DNA of 31,313 nucleotides from a virus: positions 1 through 31,313 of the IMG/VR virus record IMGVR_UViG_3300034523_000042. The stretch is one strand, 5' to 3'. The position numbers were made by a program, and so were the translations under genes. Under the pieces are notes generated by a model that was not told the origin of the DNA, made no database searches, and saw nothing but the letters and a program-made list of their open reading frames with translations. This document shows positions 6,779 to 14,303 of this stretch, piece by piece; position 1 is the stretch's first letter; each line of letters begins with the position of its first letter.

Positions 6779-6802
6779 AACCCGGCCAAGCGTCGGGTTT
6801 TG
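6779..6802 (+). terminator. Terminator downstream of the Q-position gene (tR'-like)
   Basis: AACCCG at 6779-6784 pairs with CGGGTT at 6794-6799, with a 9-base loop, followed by TTG after a 4-base T run (6798-6801). It is in the leader between the possible late promoter and the late genes. The stem is short, so efficiency is uncertain. Confidence 0.55.
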
Positions 6803-6897
6803 TGCGCCTGAACGACCGTTTCTTGTTTGTGCTTTTATTGCCGAAAAAAGTGACATAACCGCCAAATATAAATTTTTAAGAACGAATTGATAGCACC

Positions 6898-6926
6898 TTG
6901 ACTCATAGTGCCGTTGTTAATAAAGC
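6898..6926 (+). promoter_or_regulatory. Possible promoter of the pagL cargo gene
   Basis: TTGACT at 6898-6903 is a near-consensus -35; TAAAGC at 6921-6926 is at 17-base spacing but is a weak -10 (an alternative TAATAA is closer). The region from about 6700 to 6960 is AT-rich compared with flanking genes, as in many self-contained cargo units. The leader has no clear SD before the ATG at 6957. Confidence 0.35.
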
Positions 6927-6956
6927 GATCCTTTCTTAGAACTTATTGGTCACAAA

Positions 6957-7469
6957 ATGAAAAAAACAATCCTATCGGCTTTGCTTTTTTGCGCTGTTTG
7001 TAACGGCGCTCAAGCTGTAGAACTTTCAGGTGCCCTCGGCGCCACTAGTCAGGGAGGCTTGACCGCCCGTACAGCACTGGGGTTCAACTGGGACAAGGCG
7101 TGGTTGGAAAGCTCTACAGGTAAGCTGACCGGGTACTGGGACTTGGGTTACACATATTGGGAGTCGGGGAAGGAGGCTGGTGCTCGCCACTCTGTTTCCT
7201 TCTCCCCTGTGTTCGTTTACGAGTTTGGTCAAGGCGACATCAAGCCTTTCATCGAGGCCGGCGTCGGTGTCGCGATGTTTTCGGGTACCAACGCTGGTGA
7301 CCAGAAATTCGGATCTTCCTTCAACTTCGAAGACCGAATTGGCGCAGGCTTAAAGTTCGGTGATACGCAGAAGGTAGGTGTCCGGGCTACTCACTATTCA
7401 AACGCCGGCATCAAAGAACCGAACGATGGCATTGAGTCTTACGCACTTTTCTACAGTCATTCGATTTGA
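6957..7469 (+). CDS. pagL: Lipid A 3-O-deacylase, PagL family (cargo gene)
   Basis: The 170-residue product has a 20-residue signal peptide (MKKTILSALLFCAVCNGAQA) and then an 8-stranded-barrel-type sequence. The PagL active-site block THYSNAGIKEPNDGIE gives H146, S148 and E160; subtracting the signal peptide these become 126, 128 and 140, the numbers of the P. aeruginosa catalytic triad. PagL sits in the outer membrane and removes the 3-O acyl chain of lipid A. It is flanked by AT-rich DNA and by terminators on both sides and lies between the early operon and the lysis genes, so it is likely a lysogenic-conversion (moron) gene. It ends in Ile, not the usual aromatic residue. No clear SD is seen. 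Confidence 0.93.
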   Translation: MKKTILSALLFCAVCNGAQAVELSGALGATSQGGLTARTALGFNWDKAWLESSTGKLTGYWDLGYTYWESGKEAGARHSVSFSPVFVYEFGQGDIKPFIEAGVGVAMFSGTNAGDQKFGSSFNFEDRIGAGLKFGDTQKVGVRATHYSNAGIKEPNDGIESYALFYSHSI

Positions 7470-7479
7470 TGTGAACAGG

Positions 7480-7506
7480 AACCCGGCCACCGCGCCGGGT
7501 TTTTTA
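7480..7506 (+). terminator. Terminator after pagL
   Basis: AACCCGGC at 7480-7487 pairs with GCCGGGTT at 7494-7501 (8 bp, 6-base loop), and six T residues run from 7500 to 7505. The bases GGTTTTTTATTGCCT that close it are identical to the end of the terminator before the J-like gene (24852-24866). Confidence 0.88.
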
Positions 7507-7570
7507 TTGCCTAAATCTCCCAAACCCCTCAGAGCCTCTGACTTGTCACGCTGATGAGGGACCTATTCAG

Positions 7571-7602
7571 GGCTTCGCCGTCGTGCGAGGCCTTTACGTT
7601 TT
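7571..7602 (+). terminator. Second hairpin in the pagL-holin gap, weak terminator
   Basis: GGCTTCGC at 7571-7578 pairs with GCGAGGCC at 7585-7592 (one G-U), 6-base loop, followed by TTTACGTTTTC. The T-tract is interrupted, so this may be a weak terminator or an RNA structure. The remainder of the gap from 7507 to 7684 holds no supported gene; a long minus-strand frame there is antisense to the holin genes. Confidence 0.4.
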
Positions 7603-7684
7603 CGACCCCGCCGCACCCTTCGCACTGAGCAGGGAGTGCCGCCGGGGCTGACCTATTTCCATCATGCCCCACGGAGTCGAGCGC

Positions 7685-8023
7685 ATGGAGTATCTACAGC
7701 GCCTGCTCGACAAGATCGACAGGTTCGAATTGCTGATTGCGGGCCTGATTGGGGCTGTCGTTGCGAGCTGGTGGCACAAGGACGATTTGTCCGACTGGCG
7801 TGCTTGGGTGGTGTTCTTGGTCACCGGCGTCGCCTGTTCGCTGTACCTGACGAGCATGGTAAGCGCGTACCTGAATGTCACTGAGCCGAAGATCGTCGCC
7901 GGGATTGGTTTCCTCCTGGGCACCTTCGGTGGCTCGCTCCTGGCAGCAATCAACCGAGCCATCAAAGCCGCTGACCTCTGGGCGCTTATTCGCCAGCGGT
8001 TCGGGGGAGGCAATCCACCATGA
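7685..8023 (+). CDS. Holin-like membrane protein (three spans)
   Basis: I prefer the ATG at 7685, with GGAG at 7673-7676, over the ATG at 7664, which has no SD. The 112-residue product has three hydrophobic segments at about 15-30 (ELLIAGLIGAVVASWW), 40-60 (AWVVFLVTGVACSLYLTS) and 70-88 (KIVAGIGFLLGTFGGSLLAA) and a short basic C-terminus, the class I holin layout. Holins form lesions in the inner membrane that time lysis. It overlaps a second small membrane protein and precedes the terminase genes; the endolysin is far away at the window end. Which of the two membrane proteins is the holin and which a partner or antiholin cannot be told from sequence. Confidence 0.75.
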   Translation: MEYLQRLLDKIDRFELLIAGLIGAVVASWWHKDDLSDWRAWVVFLVTGVACSLYLTSMVSAYLNVTEPKIVAGIGFLLGTFGGSLLAAINRAIKAADLWALIRQRFGGGNPP

Positions 8024-8361
8024 ATCTTGAACTGATCAACTCCATCGCCTGCGGCCTGGTAGCACTGTGGGCAACCTGGTGCGTACTGAGCGGGAAGGTG
8101 AAGGACGGCATTCTCGGGAAGCTGATCTACACCACGATCGCCATCACGGGTTTCGTCGTGTCGGTGCGCAGCCAGAACATCTTCTTCGGCCCGACCACTG
8201 CTGGCCTGACGCTGCATGTCGCCCTGGCCATGGCCGGTGCCCGCCACATATTCATGGTCACCTACTGGCAGACGGTGAAGGCCTGGCTGTGCAAAACGCT
8301 GAACTGCGAGCAATGCATGAGCTGCCCGAAAGCGCCTGAAAGCATCGACCAGCCCAAGTAG
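8020..8361 (+). CDS. Second holin-like membrane protein with Cys-rich tail
   Basis: The 113-residue product overlaps the upstream holin by 4 bases. Hydrophobic segments are at about 7-24, 32-49 and 58-80; the tail (about 88-113) is cytoplasmic-looking, with four cysteines in a C-x5-C-x2-C-x2-C arrangement (CKTLNCEQCMSC). Small membrane protein pairs at this place are usual for Pseudomonas lambda-like phages and are taken to act in lysis, as holin plus antiholin or pinholin. The Cys cluster could bind metal or form disulphides; its role is unknown. No endolysin or spanin follows directly. Confidence 0.68.
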   Translation: MNLELINSIACGLVALWATWCVLSGKVKDGILGKLIYTTIAITGFVVSVRSQNIFFGPTTAGLTLHVALAMAGARHIFMVTYWQTVKAWLCKTLNCEQCMSCPKAPESIDQPK

Positions 8362-8366
8362 TAATC

Positions 8367-8402
8367 CGCGCCACGTTTTCGAATGCGCCAAGTCTTGGCG
8401 CG
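8367..8402. repeat. 36-bp inverted-repeat element, copy 2
   Basis: The element begins CGCGCCACGTTTT and ends TGGCGCG, like the one at 450-485, and is again preceded by TAATC. Here the right half is replaced by a perfect palindrome, GCGCCAAG-T-CTTGGCGC at 8385-8401. It occupies the gap between the holins and the small terminase gene, where a packaging start (cos or pac) or a regulatory site would be expected. A T-run is absent, so it is not a typical terminator. Confidence 0.65.
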
Positions 8403-8455
8403 CAATCATCTATTCCACCTCATCACGCGAGGCATGCAGTCTCAAAGGATCCCGT

Positions 8456-9103
8456 ATGGCGCTGACAGCAAAACAGCAGCGCTTTGTCGATGAGTACCTG
8501 ATAGACCTGAATGCAACGCAAGCCGCTATCCGTGCGGGTTACAGCGAAAAGACGGCTAGGTCCATCAGTAACGAGAACCTGACAAAACCTGACATCCAGG
8601 CAGCCATCGAAAAAGGCATGCAGGCTCGCTCAGGCCGGGTAGAGATTACCCAGGATATGGTGCTGCGCGAACTCGCTAAGATTGGCTTCAGCGACATCCG
8701 CAAGGTCGTGCGCTGGGGCGAGACTCAGGTCCGAATGGTCGACGGGGAAGATGACGGGCCGGAGGACATGGTTCCGTATCACGGGCTGGCACTCATCGAC
8801 TCCACCGAGATTGACGACAACACCGCTGGCGCTATCGCCGAGGTATCCCAGGGCAAGGAAGGGCTGAAGGTCAAGCTGCACGACAAAAAGGGCGCGCTGG
8901 TCGATATCGGCCGCCACCTTGGAATGTTCTCGCCGCCTGGCCATGCCGATCTCGACACCGAGCTCAAGCGCATCGAGGTCGAGAACAAGCGCCTGCTCAA
9001 CGAGAAGCTGCGCCGCGAACTGGAAGACCCGAATCAGGGCCTGCCCGAGCCCAAACAAGTAATCATCGGGGTAGAAGATGCAAGCGACCCTGAAGCTGAA
9101 TAA
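8456..9103 (+). CDS. terS: Terminase small subunit
   Basis: Residues about 3-60 match the Terminase_2 (PF03592-type) pattern: LTAKQQRFVDEYLIDLNATQ, then AAIRAGYSEKTAR, a DNA-binding helix-turn-helix that recognises the phage packaging site. The middle of the 215-residue protein is an oligomerisation region; the C-terminus is a charged helix (about 160-195). It works with the large subunit to start DNA packaging into proheads. The SD is AAAGGA at 8444-8449, before ATG 8456. It overlaps the large-subunit gene by 26 bases. Confidence 0.92.
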   Translation: MALTAKQQRFVDEYLIDLNATQAAIRAGYSEKTARSISNENLTKPDIQAAIEKGMQARSGRVEITQDMVLRELAKIGFSDIRKVVRWGETQVRMVDGEDDGPEDMVPYHGLALIDSTEIDDNTAGAIAEVSQGKEGLKVKLHDKKGALVDIGRHLGMFSPPGHADLDTELKRIEVENKRLLNEKLRRELEDPNQGLPEPKQVIIGVEDASDPEAE

Positions 9104-10358
9104 GCCGCAGTTCGAGTTCATCAGCCACCCCAAGAAGTTTTCAGCGTTCGTCGGCGGCTACCGTAGCGGCAAGACGTTCGTGGGATGCGTCCGAATGTGC
9201 ATCAACGCACTGGAGCACCCAGGCATTCCGCAGGGCTACTTCGCGCCGACCTATCCACAGATCGCGGACATCTTCTACGACACCATGCCGGTGGTGGCTG
9301 AGGCATTCGGCCTGTTCGCCGACATCGTGCCGAGCAAGAAGCGGGTGTACCTGCGCGACAACCGAGGCCGGTGCCTGTCGACTATCGTCTGCAAGAGCAT
9401 GGAGCACCCGCACCGCATCGTCGGCTTCAACATCGCTCATGCACTGGTCGACGAGATCGACTGCATGGCGATCAAGAAGGCTGACAGCGCCTGGAAGAAG
9501 ATCATCGCGCGGATGTCCACCGTGTGGCCGACCCGAGCAATGAACACCATCGACGTCACCACGACGCCGGAGGGCTTCAACTGGGTTTATCGCAAGTTCG
9601 TCAAGGAGCTGGCCGCCAACCCGAGCCAGCGCCCGCTGTACGGCATCGTGCACGCTTCGACGCGGCAAAACGCGAAGAACCTGCCGAAGGACTACATCAA
9701 GTCGCTGCGTGAGTCGTACCCGGCCAACCTGGTGGACGCATACATCGACGGCCTGTTCGTCAACCTGACGTCGGGCAGCGTCTACCCGAACTTCTGCCGC
9801 AAGCAGAACCACACCGACGCGACGATCCGCCCGGGCGAGCAGTTGCACATCGGCATGGACTTCAACATCAACCGGATGGCCGCGACGGTGCATGTCATTC
9901 GTGACGGCCTGCCGCTGCTTCTGGAAGAGGCCACGCACCTGTTCGACACGCCCGCGATGATCGTAGAGCTCAAACGGCGTTACCCGGGCCACAGCATCAC
10001 CGTTTACCCGGACGCCAGCGGCAAGAACCGCAAGAGCGTCAGCGGCAGCGAGTCAGACCACAGTTTGCTCCGCGCCGCCGGCTTTATGGTCATGGTTAAC
10101 CCGTCGAACCCGGCGGTTCGCGATCGGGTTCTAGCCGTGAACGCCATGTTCCTGAACATCGATCAGAAGCGCCGCTACCTGGTGAACACCGACAACTGTC
10201 CGGTGAGTACGCAGGTGCTCGAACAGCAGGCCTACAGCGAAAACGGCGAACCCAACAAGGACGGCACTGAAGACCCGGTCGACGCACTCGGCTACTTCAT
10301 TGTCCAGCGCTTCCCAATTGCGGGCAGCTACACACTCGCGAACGTGAGCGACCAATGA
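9078..10358 (+). CDS. terL: Terminase large subunit (ATPase and nuclease)
   Basis: The 426-residue protein has an N-terminal packaging ATPase with Walker A GGYRSGKT (residues 26-33) and Walker B ALVDEID (D125-E126), and a C-terminal RNase H-fold nuclease with the acidic residues D261 (GMDFN), D312 (YPDASG) and D402 (DPVDALGY). It translocates DNA into the procapsid through the portal and cuts concatemers. The start lies 26 bases inside terS, giving translational coupling. Length is usual for this type. Confidence 0.95.
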   Translation: MQATLKLNKPQFEFISHPKKFSAFVGGYRSGKTFVGCVRMCINALEHPGIPQGYFAPTYPQIADIFYDTMPVVAEAFGLFADIVPSKKRVYLRDNRGRCLSTIVCKSMEHPHRIVGFNIAHALVDEIDCMAIKKADSAWKKIIARMSTVWPTRAMNTIDVTTTPEGFNWVYRKFVKELAANPSQRPLYGIVHASTRQNAKNLPKDYIKSLRESYPANLVDAYIDGLFVNLTSGSVYPNFCRKQNHTDATIRPGEQLHIGMDFNINRMAATVHVIRDGLPLLLEEATHLFDTPAMIVELKRRYPGHSITVYPDASGKNRKSVSGSESDHSLLRAAGFMVMVNPSNPAVRDRVLAVNAMFLNIDQKRRYLVNTDNCPVSTQVLEQQAYSENGEPNKDGTEDPVDALGYFIVQRFPIAGSYTLANVSDQ

Positions 10359-11710
10359 GCGCATTCACTTATCTGAAAGACAGCCTGCAGAACCTGGTCG
10401 CAGGACTGGGTACTGCGCGCGACAAAGCATCGCACTCGCACTATGCCATCCCGGAGATGGACGACCAGCAACTGCTGAACGCCTTCCGTGGTTCGTGGAC
10501 GGCGCAGAAGGGCGTCACCATCCCCGCAGTGGACGCGTGCCGTAACTGGCGCAGCTGGCAGGCCGACAAGGAGCAGATCGAACTGATCGAGGCCGAGGAA
10601 GAACGCCTGAACGTCAAGGGCAAGATCCTTGAGGCCCTATTGAAGGCCCGCCTGTTCGGTGGTGCTGCTGTGTTCATCGGCACCGGCGAGCGTGATACCG
10701 CATCCGAGCTGAACCCTGAGCGCGTCAAGCAGGGGGGCGTGAAGTACCTCACTGTCATGACCCGCCGGCAACTGAGTGCGACCGAGATTGAACAAGATCC
10801 CCAGAGCCCTCGCTTCGGTAAGCCCAAGGCCTACCGGCTGCCGGGCAGCATGGTCGAGATACACCCGTCGCGCCTGGTGATCTTCATCGGGACGCCGCAC
10901 CCTGACCCAGAGCTGGCGGTGGGCACCGGCTTCGGCTGGGGCGACTCGGTGCTGCTGGCCGCCATGCCCGCTGTGCGTCACTACGACGAGACGGTGGCCA
11001 ACGTGGTGAGCCTGGTCTACGAGGCGAAGATCGACGTCATCAATATCCCAAACCTGATGGCGAGCATGCAGGACAAGAACTACGAGCGCTTGCTGCTGGA
11101 GCGCTTGCGCCTTGCTGCTACAGCCAAGGGCATCAATGGCACGTTGATCCTCGACGGCAATGAAACCCACAGCTCCAAGTCGGCCAGCTTCGGCAATCTG
11201 CCTGAGGTGATAGCCAAGACGGAGCAAGGCGTGTCTGGCGCGTTCGATATCCCCGGCACCCGCATGTTCGGCCAGTCCTCCACGGGCCTGGGCGCCAACG
11301 GCGAAGAGAACACCCGCAACTACTACGACAACGTCGCCTCACGCCAGAAGCTGGAGATCAAGCCAGCCATGAGCGTGCTGGATGAATGCCTGATCCGCTC
11401 AGCACTGGGCAGCCGCCCCAAGGAGATCCACTACTCATGGGCGCCACTGTGGCAGGCCACGGCCAAAGAGCGGGCTGACATCGGCAAGACCACGGCGGAC
11501 ACCATCAAGGCGCTGAAAGATTCCGGATTGTTCCCTGAAGATGCGCTCTCGGCTGCATCGGTGAACCTGCTGGTGGAGCTTAGCGTGATGCCTGGGCTGG
11601 AAGCGGCCATCGACCAGTTCGGGTCTGAGCTTCCGGACGAAGAGAGCGGCGTCGACCTCCCGGCGTCACCAGGCCCAGCAAAACCCGACACTGAGGAACT
11701 CGACCCATGA
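10355..11710 (+). CDS. Portal protein, DUF1073 type
   Basis: The 451-residue product matches the DUF1073 phage portal pattern: an N-terminal segment with AVDACRNWRSWQAD at about residues 50-65, a central LLKARLFGGAAVFIGTG block near 90-107, and a C-terminal part that contains GQSSTGLGANGEENTRNYYD near 305-325. It overlaps the terL stop by 4 bases. Portals form the dodecameric ring at one prohead vertex that TerL docks to and DNA enters through. The C-terminal tail (about 430-451) is acidic and proline-rich. Confidence 0.92.
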   Translation: MSAFTYLKDSLQNLVAGLGTARDKASHSHYAIPEMDDQQLLNAFRGSWTAQKGVTIPAVDACRNWRSWQADKEQIELIEAEEERLNVKGKILEALLKARLFGGAAVFIGTGERDTASELNPERVKQGGVKYLTVMTRRQLSATEIEQDPQSPRFGKPKAYRLPGSMVEIHPSRLVIFIGTPHPDPELAVGTGFGWGDSVLLAAMPAVRHYDETVANVVSLVYEAKIDVINIPNLMASMQDKNYERLLLERLRLAATAKGINGTLILDGNETHSSKSASFGNLPEVIAKTEQGVSGAFDIPGTRMFGQSSTGLGANGEENTRNYYDNVASRQKLEIKPAMSVLDECLIRSALGSRPKEIHYSWAPLWQATAKERADIGKTTADTIKALKDSGLFPEDALSAASVNLLVELSVMPGLEAAIDQFGSELPDEESGVDLPASPGPAKPDTEELDP

Positions 11711-12837
11711 TCTTTACCGATTCCGTGCCAGTCACGGGCGTGCGGCGCACCGAGGACGGTTACCTGGTGGCCGAGGCAAGGGTGGCGCGCACCGGTATCC
11801 AGGACTACCTGGGTACCGAGATTGACCCAGAAAACGAACACGGCCTGCGCGATAAGCCAATCGTGCGCGTGTACCGGCCCGAAAGCGCGGTGTTCCACGC
11901 TGACGCCATGCACTCATATGCATACCGGCCCATGACCAACGGACACCCCGGCGGCGAAGGCGTCAACTCGAAGAACTGGAAGGACGTCGCCATCGGCCAG
12001 ACCGGCGGCGAAGTTGTCCGCGACGGGCAGTTCGTCAAGGTTCCGCTGGTGCTGATGGATGCCAAGGCCATTGCTGACTACGAGTCAGGCAAGCGCGAGC
12101 TCTCCATGGGCTACGGCGCCGAAGTCGTGTTCCAGGACGGCGTAACCGGTGATGGCGAGCAGTACGACTGCTACCTCGGCCCCATGAAAATGAACCACCT
12201 CAGTCTTGAGCATCGCGCTCGGGGCGGCATCGATCTGCGCATCGGTGACCACAAACCAGACACCCCCAAAGGAGGCCATGACATGGCTGATGCACTGCGA
12301 AAACTCCTTGTCGATGGCATCTCCATTGATGTCACCGAGCAAGGCGCCCAGGCCATCGAGAAGCTGAACACCAAGCTTGCCGATGCTGCCACCGCCACCA
12401 AGACCCTTGCTGACGCGCACGCTACTGCGATCGCGCTGAAGGACGGCGAACTGGCCAAGAAGGATGCCGAGATCGACGCTCTGAAGGCCAAGCAACTCAG
12501 CGATGTCGATATCGACAAGCGCGTCACTGCCCGTGCCGACCTGATCAGCAAGGCCAAGGCGATCGCTGACGCCGACTACACCGGCAAGACCGACGCCGAT
12601 ATCCGCAAGGCCGTGGTCATCGCCAAGCTTGGTGATGCGGCCGTAGCCGGTAAGGCAGACGCCTATATCGATGCGCGCTTCGAGATCCTGGTGGAAGACG
12701 CCGCCAAAGACCCAGCCGTCGACCCCTTCCGCAAACACATGATTCAGCAGGACGGCAAGACCGTCGGCGACGAATCGGAAAAAGCACGTCTGCAGATGAT
12801 TGTCGACATGCAAACCGCCCACCTGCCGAAGGCATAA
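11707..12837 (+). CDS. DUF2213 prohead protease fused to a scaffold domain
   Basis: Residues 1-175 match the DUF2213 family, a phage head maturation protease type: RTEDGYLVAEARVARTG, later YRPMTNGHPGG with the histidine near residue 79, and SMGYGAEVVF near 132. Residues about 193-376 are helical with long Ala/Lys/Asp-rich coiled-coil parts (about 210-270), as in capsid scaffolds. A strong SD and an in-frame ATG inside the gene (12283) suggest that the scaffold part is also made alone. It lies between portal and cement/capsid genes as in lambda C/Nu3. Confidence 0.85.
   Translation: MIFTDSVPVTGVRRTEDGYLVAEARVARTGIQDYLGTEIDPENEHGLRDKPIVRVYRPESAVFHADAMHSYAYRPMTNGHPGGEGVNSKNWKDVAIGQTGGEVVRDGQFVKVPLVLMDAKAIADYESGKRELSMGYGAEVVFQDGVTGDGEQYDCYLGPMKMNHLSLEHRARGGIDLRIGDHKPDTPKGGHDMADALRKLLVDGISIDVTEQGAQAIEKLNTKLADAATATKTLADAHATAIALKDGELAKKDAEIDALKAKQLSDVDIDKRVTARADLISKAKAIADADYTGKTDADIRKAVVIAKLGDAAVAGKADAYIDARFEILVEDAAKDPAVDPFRKHMIQQDGKTVGDESEKARLQMIVDMQTAHLPKA
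12283..12837 (+). CDS. Probable internal-start scaffolding protein
   Basis: AAAGGAGG at 12268-12275 is a near-perfect SD, 7 bases before an in-frame ATG at 12283, which is codon 193 of the DUF2213 gene. The 184-residue product (starting MADALRKLLVDGISIDVTEQ) would carry only the coiled-coil scaffold part. Lambda C/Nu3 and several other phages make their scaffold this way from within the protease gene. The SD and the frame are directly visible; separate production is inferred. Confidence 0.6.
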   Translation: MADALRKLLVDGISIDVTEQGAQAIEKLNTKLADAATATKTLADAHATAIALKDGELAKKDAEIDALKAKQLSDVDIDKRVTARADLISKAKAIADADYTGKTDADIRKAVVIAKLGDAAVAGKADAYIDARFEILVEDAAKDPAVDPFRKHMIQQDGKTVGDESEKARLQMIVDMQTAHLPKA

Positions 12838-12847
12838 GGAGCACACC

Positions 12848-13327
12848 ATGGCTACTTACCAAACCACGTACACCAACGCTCCAGCCAAGGGCGTGCCCGG
12901 CCTGGTCGCCAACGAAGAGAAGTGCAACAAGATCAGTCGCACCGTCTCGAACGCTGAAGGCATTGTCTTCGGCGCGCCTGGCTTCCGTGTGGCTGGTGCT
13001 GGCAACGATCACAAGATCGCCGCCACTGGCACCCTGTTCCTCGGTCTGGCAGTTCTGAGCGCAGCCGTGCCGCCCGTGGCTACCGGCTCCACCCTGATCG
13101 ACGGCTACCCGCAAGACTTCACCGGCGCGTTCATGACCGACGGCCAGATGTATGTCACCGCCGGCGCCGCGGTAGTGCCGGGCGATGACGTTTACTACGT
13201 CGCCGCCACCAACCGTTACGTGACGACTGCCGCCGCTGGTGCCGTGCTGATCCCAGGCGCCTTCTTCGACACCACCGGTGCGAACGGCGACATCGTCGAA
13301 ATCTCCCTCAAACATCGGAGCGCTTAA
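12848..13327 (+). CDS. Head decoration or structural cement protein
   Basis: I chose the ATG at 12848 (AAGGAG at 12836-12841); the ORF upstream is open but overlaps the scaffold gene. The 159-residue product is Ala/Gly/Val-rich and beta-like (FGAPGFRVAGAGNDHKIAAT, then a C-terminal GAFFDTTGANGDIVEISL). It resembles phage structural cement proteins of the Gp24 kind encoded just before the major capsid gene. It probably trimerises or binds on the outer capsid. No lambda D similarity is visible. Confidence 0.7.
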   Translation: MATYQTTYTNAPAKGVPGLVANEEKCNKISRTVSNAEGIVFGAPGFRVAGAGNDHKIAATGTLFLGLAVLSAAVPPVATGSTLIDGYPQDFTGAFMTDGQMYVTAGAAVVPGDDVYYVAATNRYVTTAAAGAVLIPGAFFDTTGANGDIVEISLKHRSA

Positions 13328-13328
13328 C

Positions 13329-14291
13329 ATGCCTCAAGTTTTCGAAGACGCTCAGTCGGCGTTCCCGTTCGTTCTGGCCCAGGGCCGGAACATCGAAACG
13401 CGCATCTACACGCGCCGCTACCCGACGTTCAACTACGCCGCGAGCATCCCAGTAGTCACTGAAGGCGCTCCATGGGCCATCGGCACCACCTTCTTCACTG
13501 TCGATACTGCCGGTGAGGCCAAGTTCCTGTCGGGTTCTGGTACTGATATGCCGTTCAACTCGGCCACCCATGACCAGGCATCGCACGACTTCGCCATGAT
13601 CGGCTCCGGCTGGGAATGGAACTTGGAAGAAGTGAACCAGGCCCAGCTGTACGGCATCAACCTCAGTGGCACCAAGGCGGATTCCGCCGCCGACAAGGTA
13701 GAGCGCCTGCTGAACAGCATCGCGTTCGTAGGCAGCACCGAGAAGCGTTGGACTGGCCTGCTGAACGACGGCAACGTTTCGCGCGTTGACGCTGCTGCGT
13801 CCGGCACTGCTGGTTCGACCTACTGGTCAGCGAAAGACGTCGACCTGATCATGGCTGACGTGAACGGCTTGCTTGGTGGCATCCGTACCAACACTGCCGA
13901 AGTCGAGTGGGCAGACACCCTGCGCATGCCGCCTGATGCATTCCGAGCCGTGGCAACCAAACGCATGGGTGCTGGCGATGGCTTCATGACGGTGCTGGAA
14001 TACATGCGCCGCAACAACATCTACACCGCAGAAACCGGTCTGCCGCTGGACATCGCGCCGCTGCGCGAGGCCCGCAACGCTTCCGCTGACGGTGGTGGTC
14101 GTCTGGTTGCGTACCGCAAGGACCCGGAAGTGGTTCGCTTCCACCTGCCAATGCCGCGCCGTGTCCTGGCCCCGCGCCAGAAGTCCATCATGGGCTTCGA
14201 AACCGGCATCATCGCGCGTACTGGCGGTACCGAGATTCGTCTCCCGGGCGCCGTGGCGTACCTCGACGAAATCACCCCACCAGCAGCCTGA
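13329..14291 (+). CDS. Major capsid protein (DUF2184-like)
   Basis: I chose the ATG at 13329 with CGGAG at 13316-13320; the longer frame runs into the cement gene. The 320-residue product is the size of an HK97-fold major capsid protein and sits in the usual place after scaffold and cement genes. Features are the N-terminal FVLAQGRNIETRIYTRRYPT, a central WNLEEVNQAQLYG, and a C-terminal VRFHLPMPRRVLAPRQKSIM with the strongly conserved-looking MGFETGIIARTGG. It forms the icosahedral shell. Family name given on pattern; the fold is inferred. Confidence 0.85.
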   Translation: MPQVFEDAQSAFPFVLAQGRNIETRIYTRRYPTFNYAASIPVVTEGAPWAIGTTFFTVDTAGEAKFLSGSGTDMPFNSATHDQASHDFAMIGSGWEWNLEEVNQAQLYGINLSGTKADSAADKVERLLNSIAFVGSTEKRWTGLLNDGNVSRVDAAASGTAGSTYWSAKDVDLIMADVNGLLGGIRTNTAEVEWADTLRMPPDAFRAVATKRMGAGDGFMTVLEYMRRNNIYTAETGLPLDIAPLREARNASADGGGRLVAYRKDPEVVRFHLPMPRRVLAPRQKSIMGFETGIIARTGGTEIRLPGAVAYLDEITPPAA

Positions 14292-14303
14292 TAGGAGGTC
14301 GAC

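Noticed and set aside
6850-6956. Apparent direct repeat TAAGAACGAATTG / TTAGAACTTATTG before pagL
   Set aside because: Only 10 of 13 bases match, in AT-rich DNA where such similarity is expected by chance.
7594-8409. 271-codon minus-strand frame opposite the holin genes
   Set aside because: It has no SD or promoter of its own, is basic and low in recognisable folds, and covers two well-supported + strand genes with membrane spans.
9141-9992. 283-codon minus-strand frame opposite terL
   Set aside because: It mirrors the codon pattern of terL in high-GC DNA; the protein is Arg/Val/Asp-rich with no plausible fold.
12848-13327. Lambda D-type decoration protein
   Set aside because: The position fits, but the sequence pattern resembles Gp24-type cement proteins more than lambda D, so the specific name was not used.
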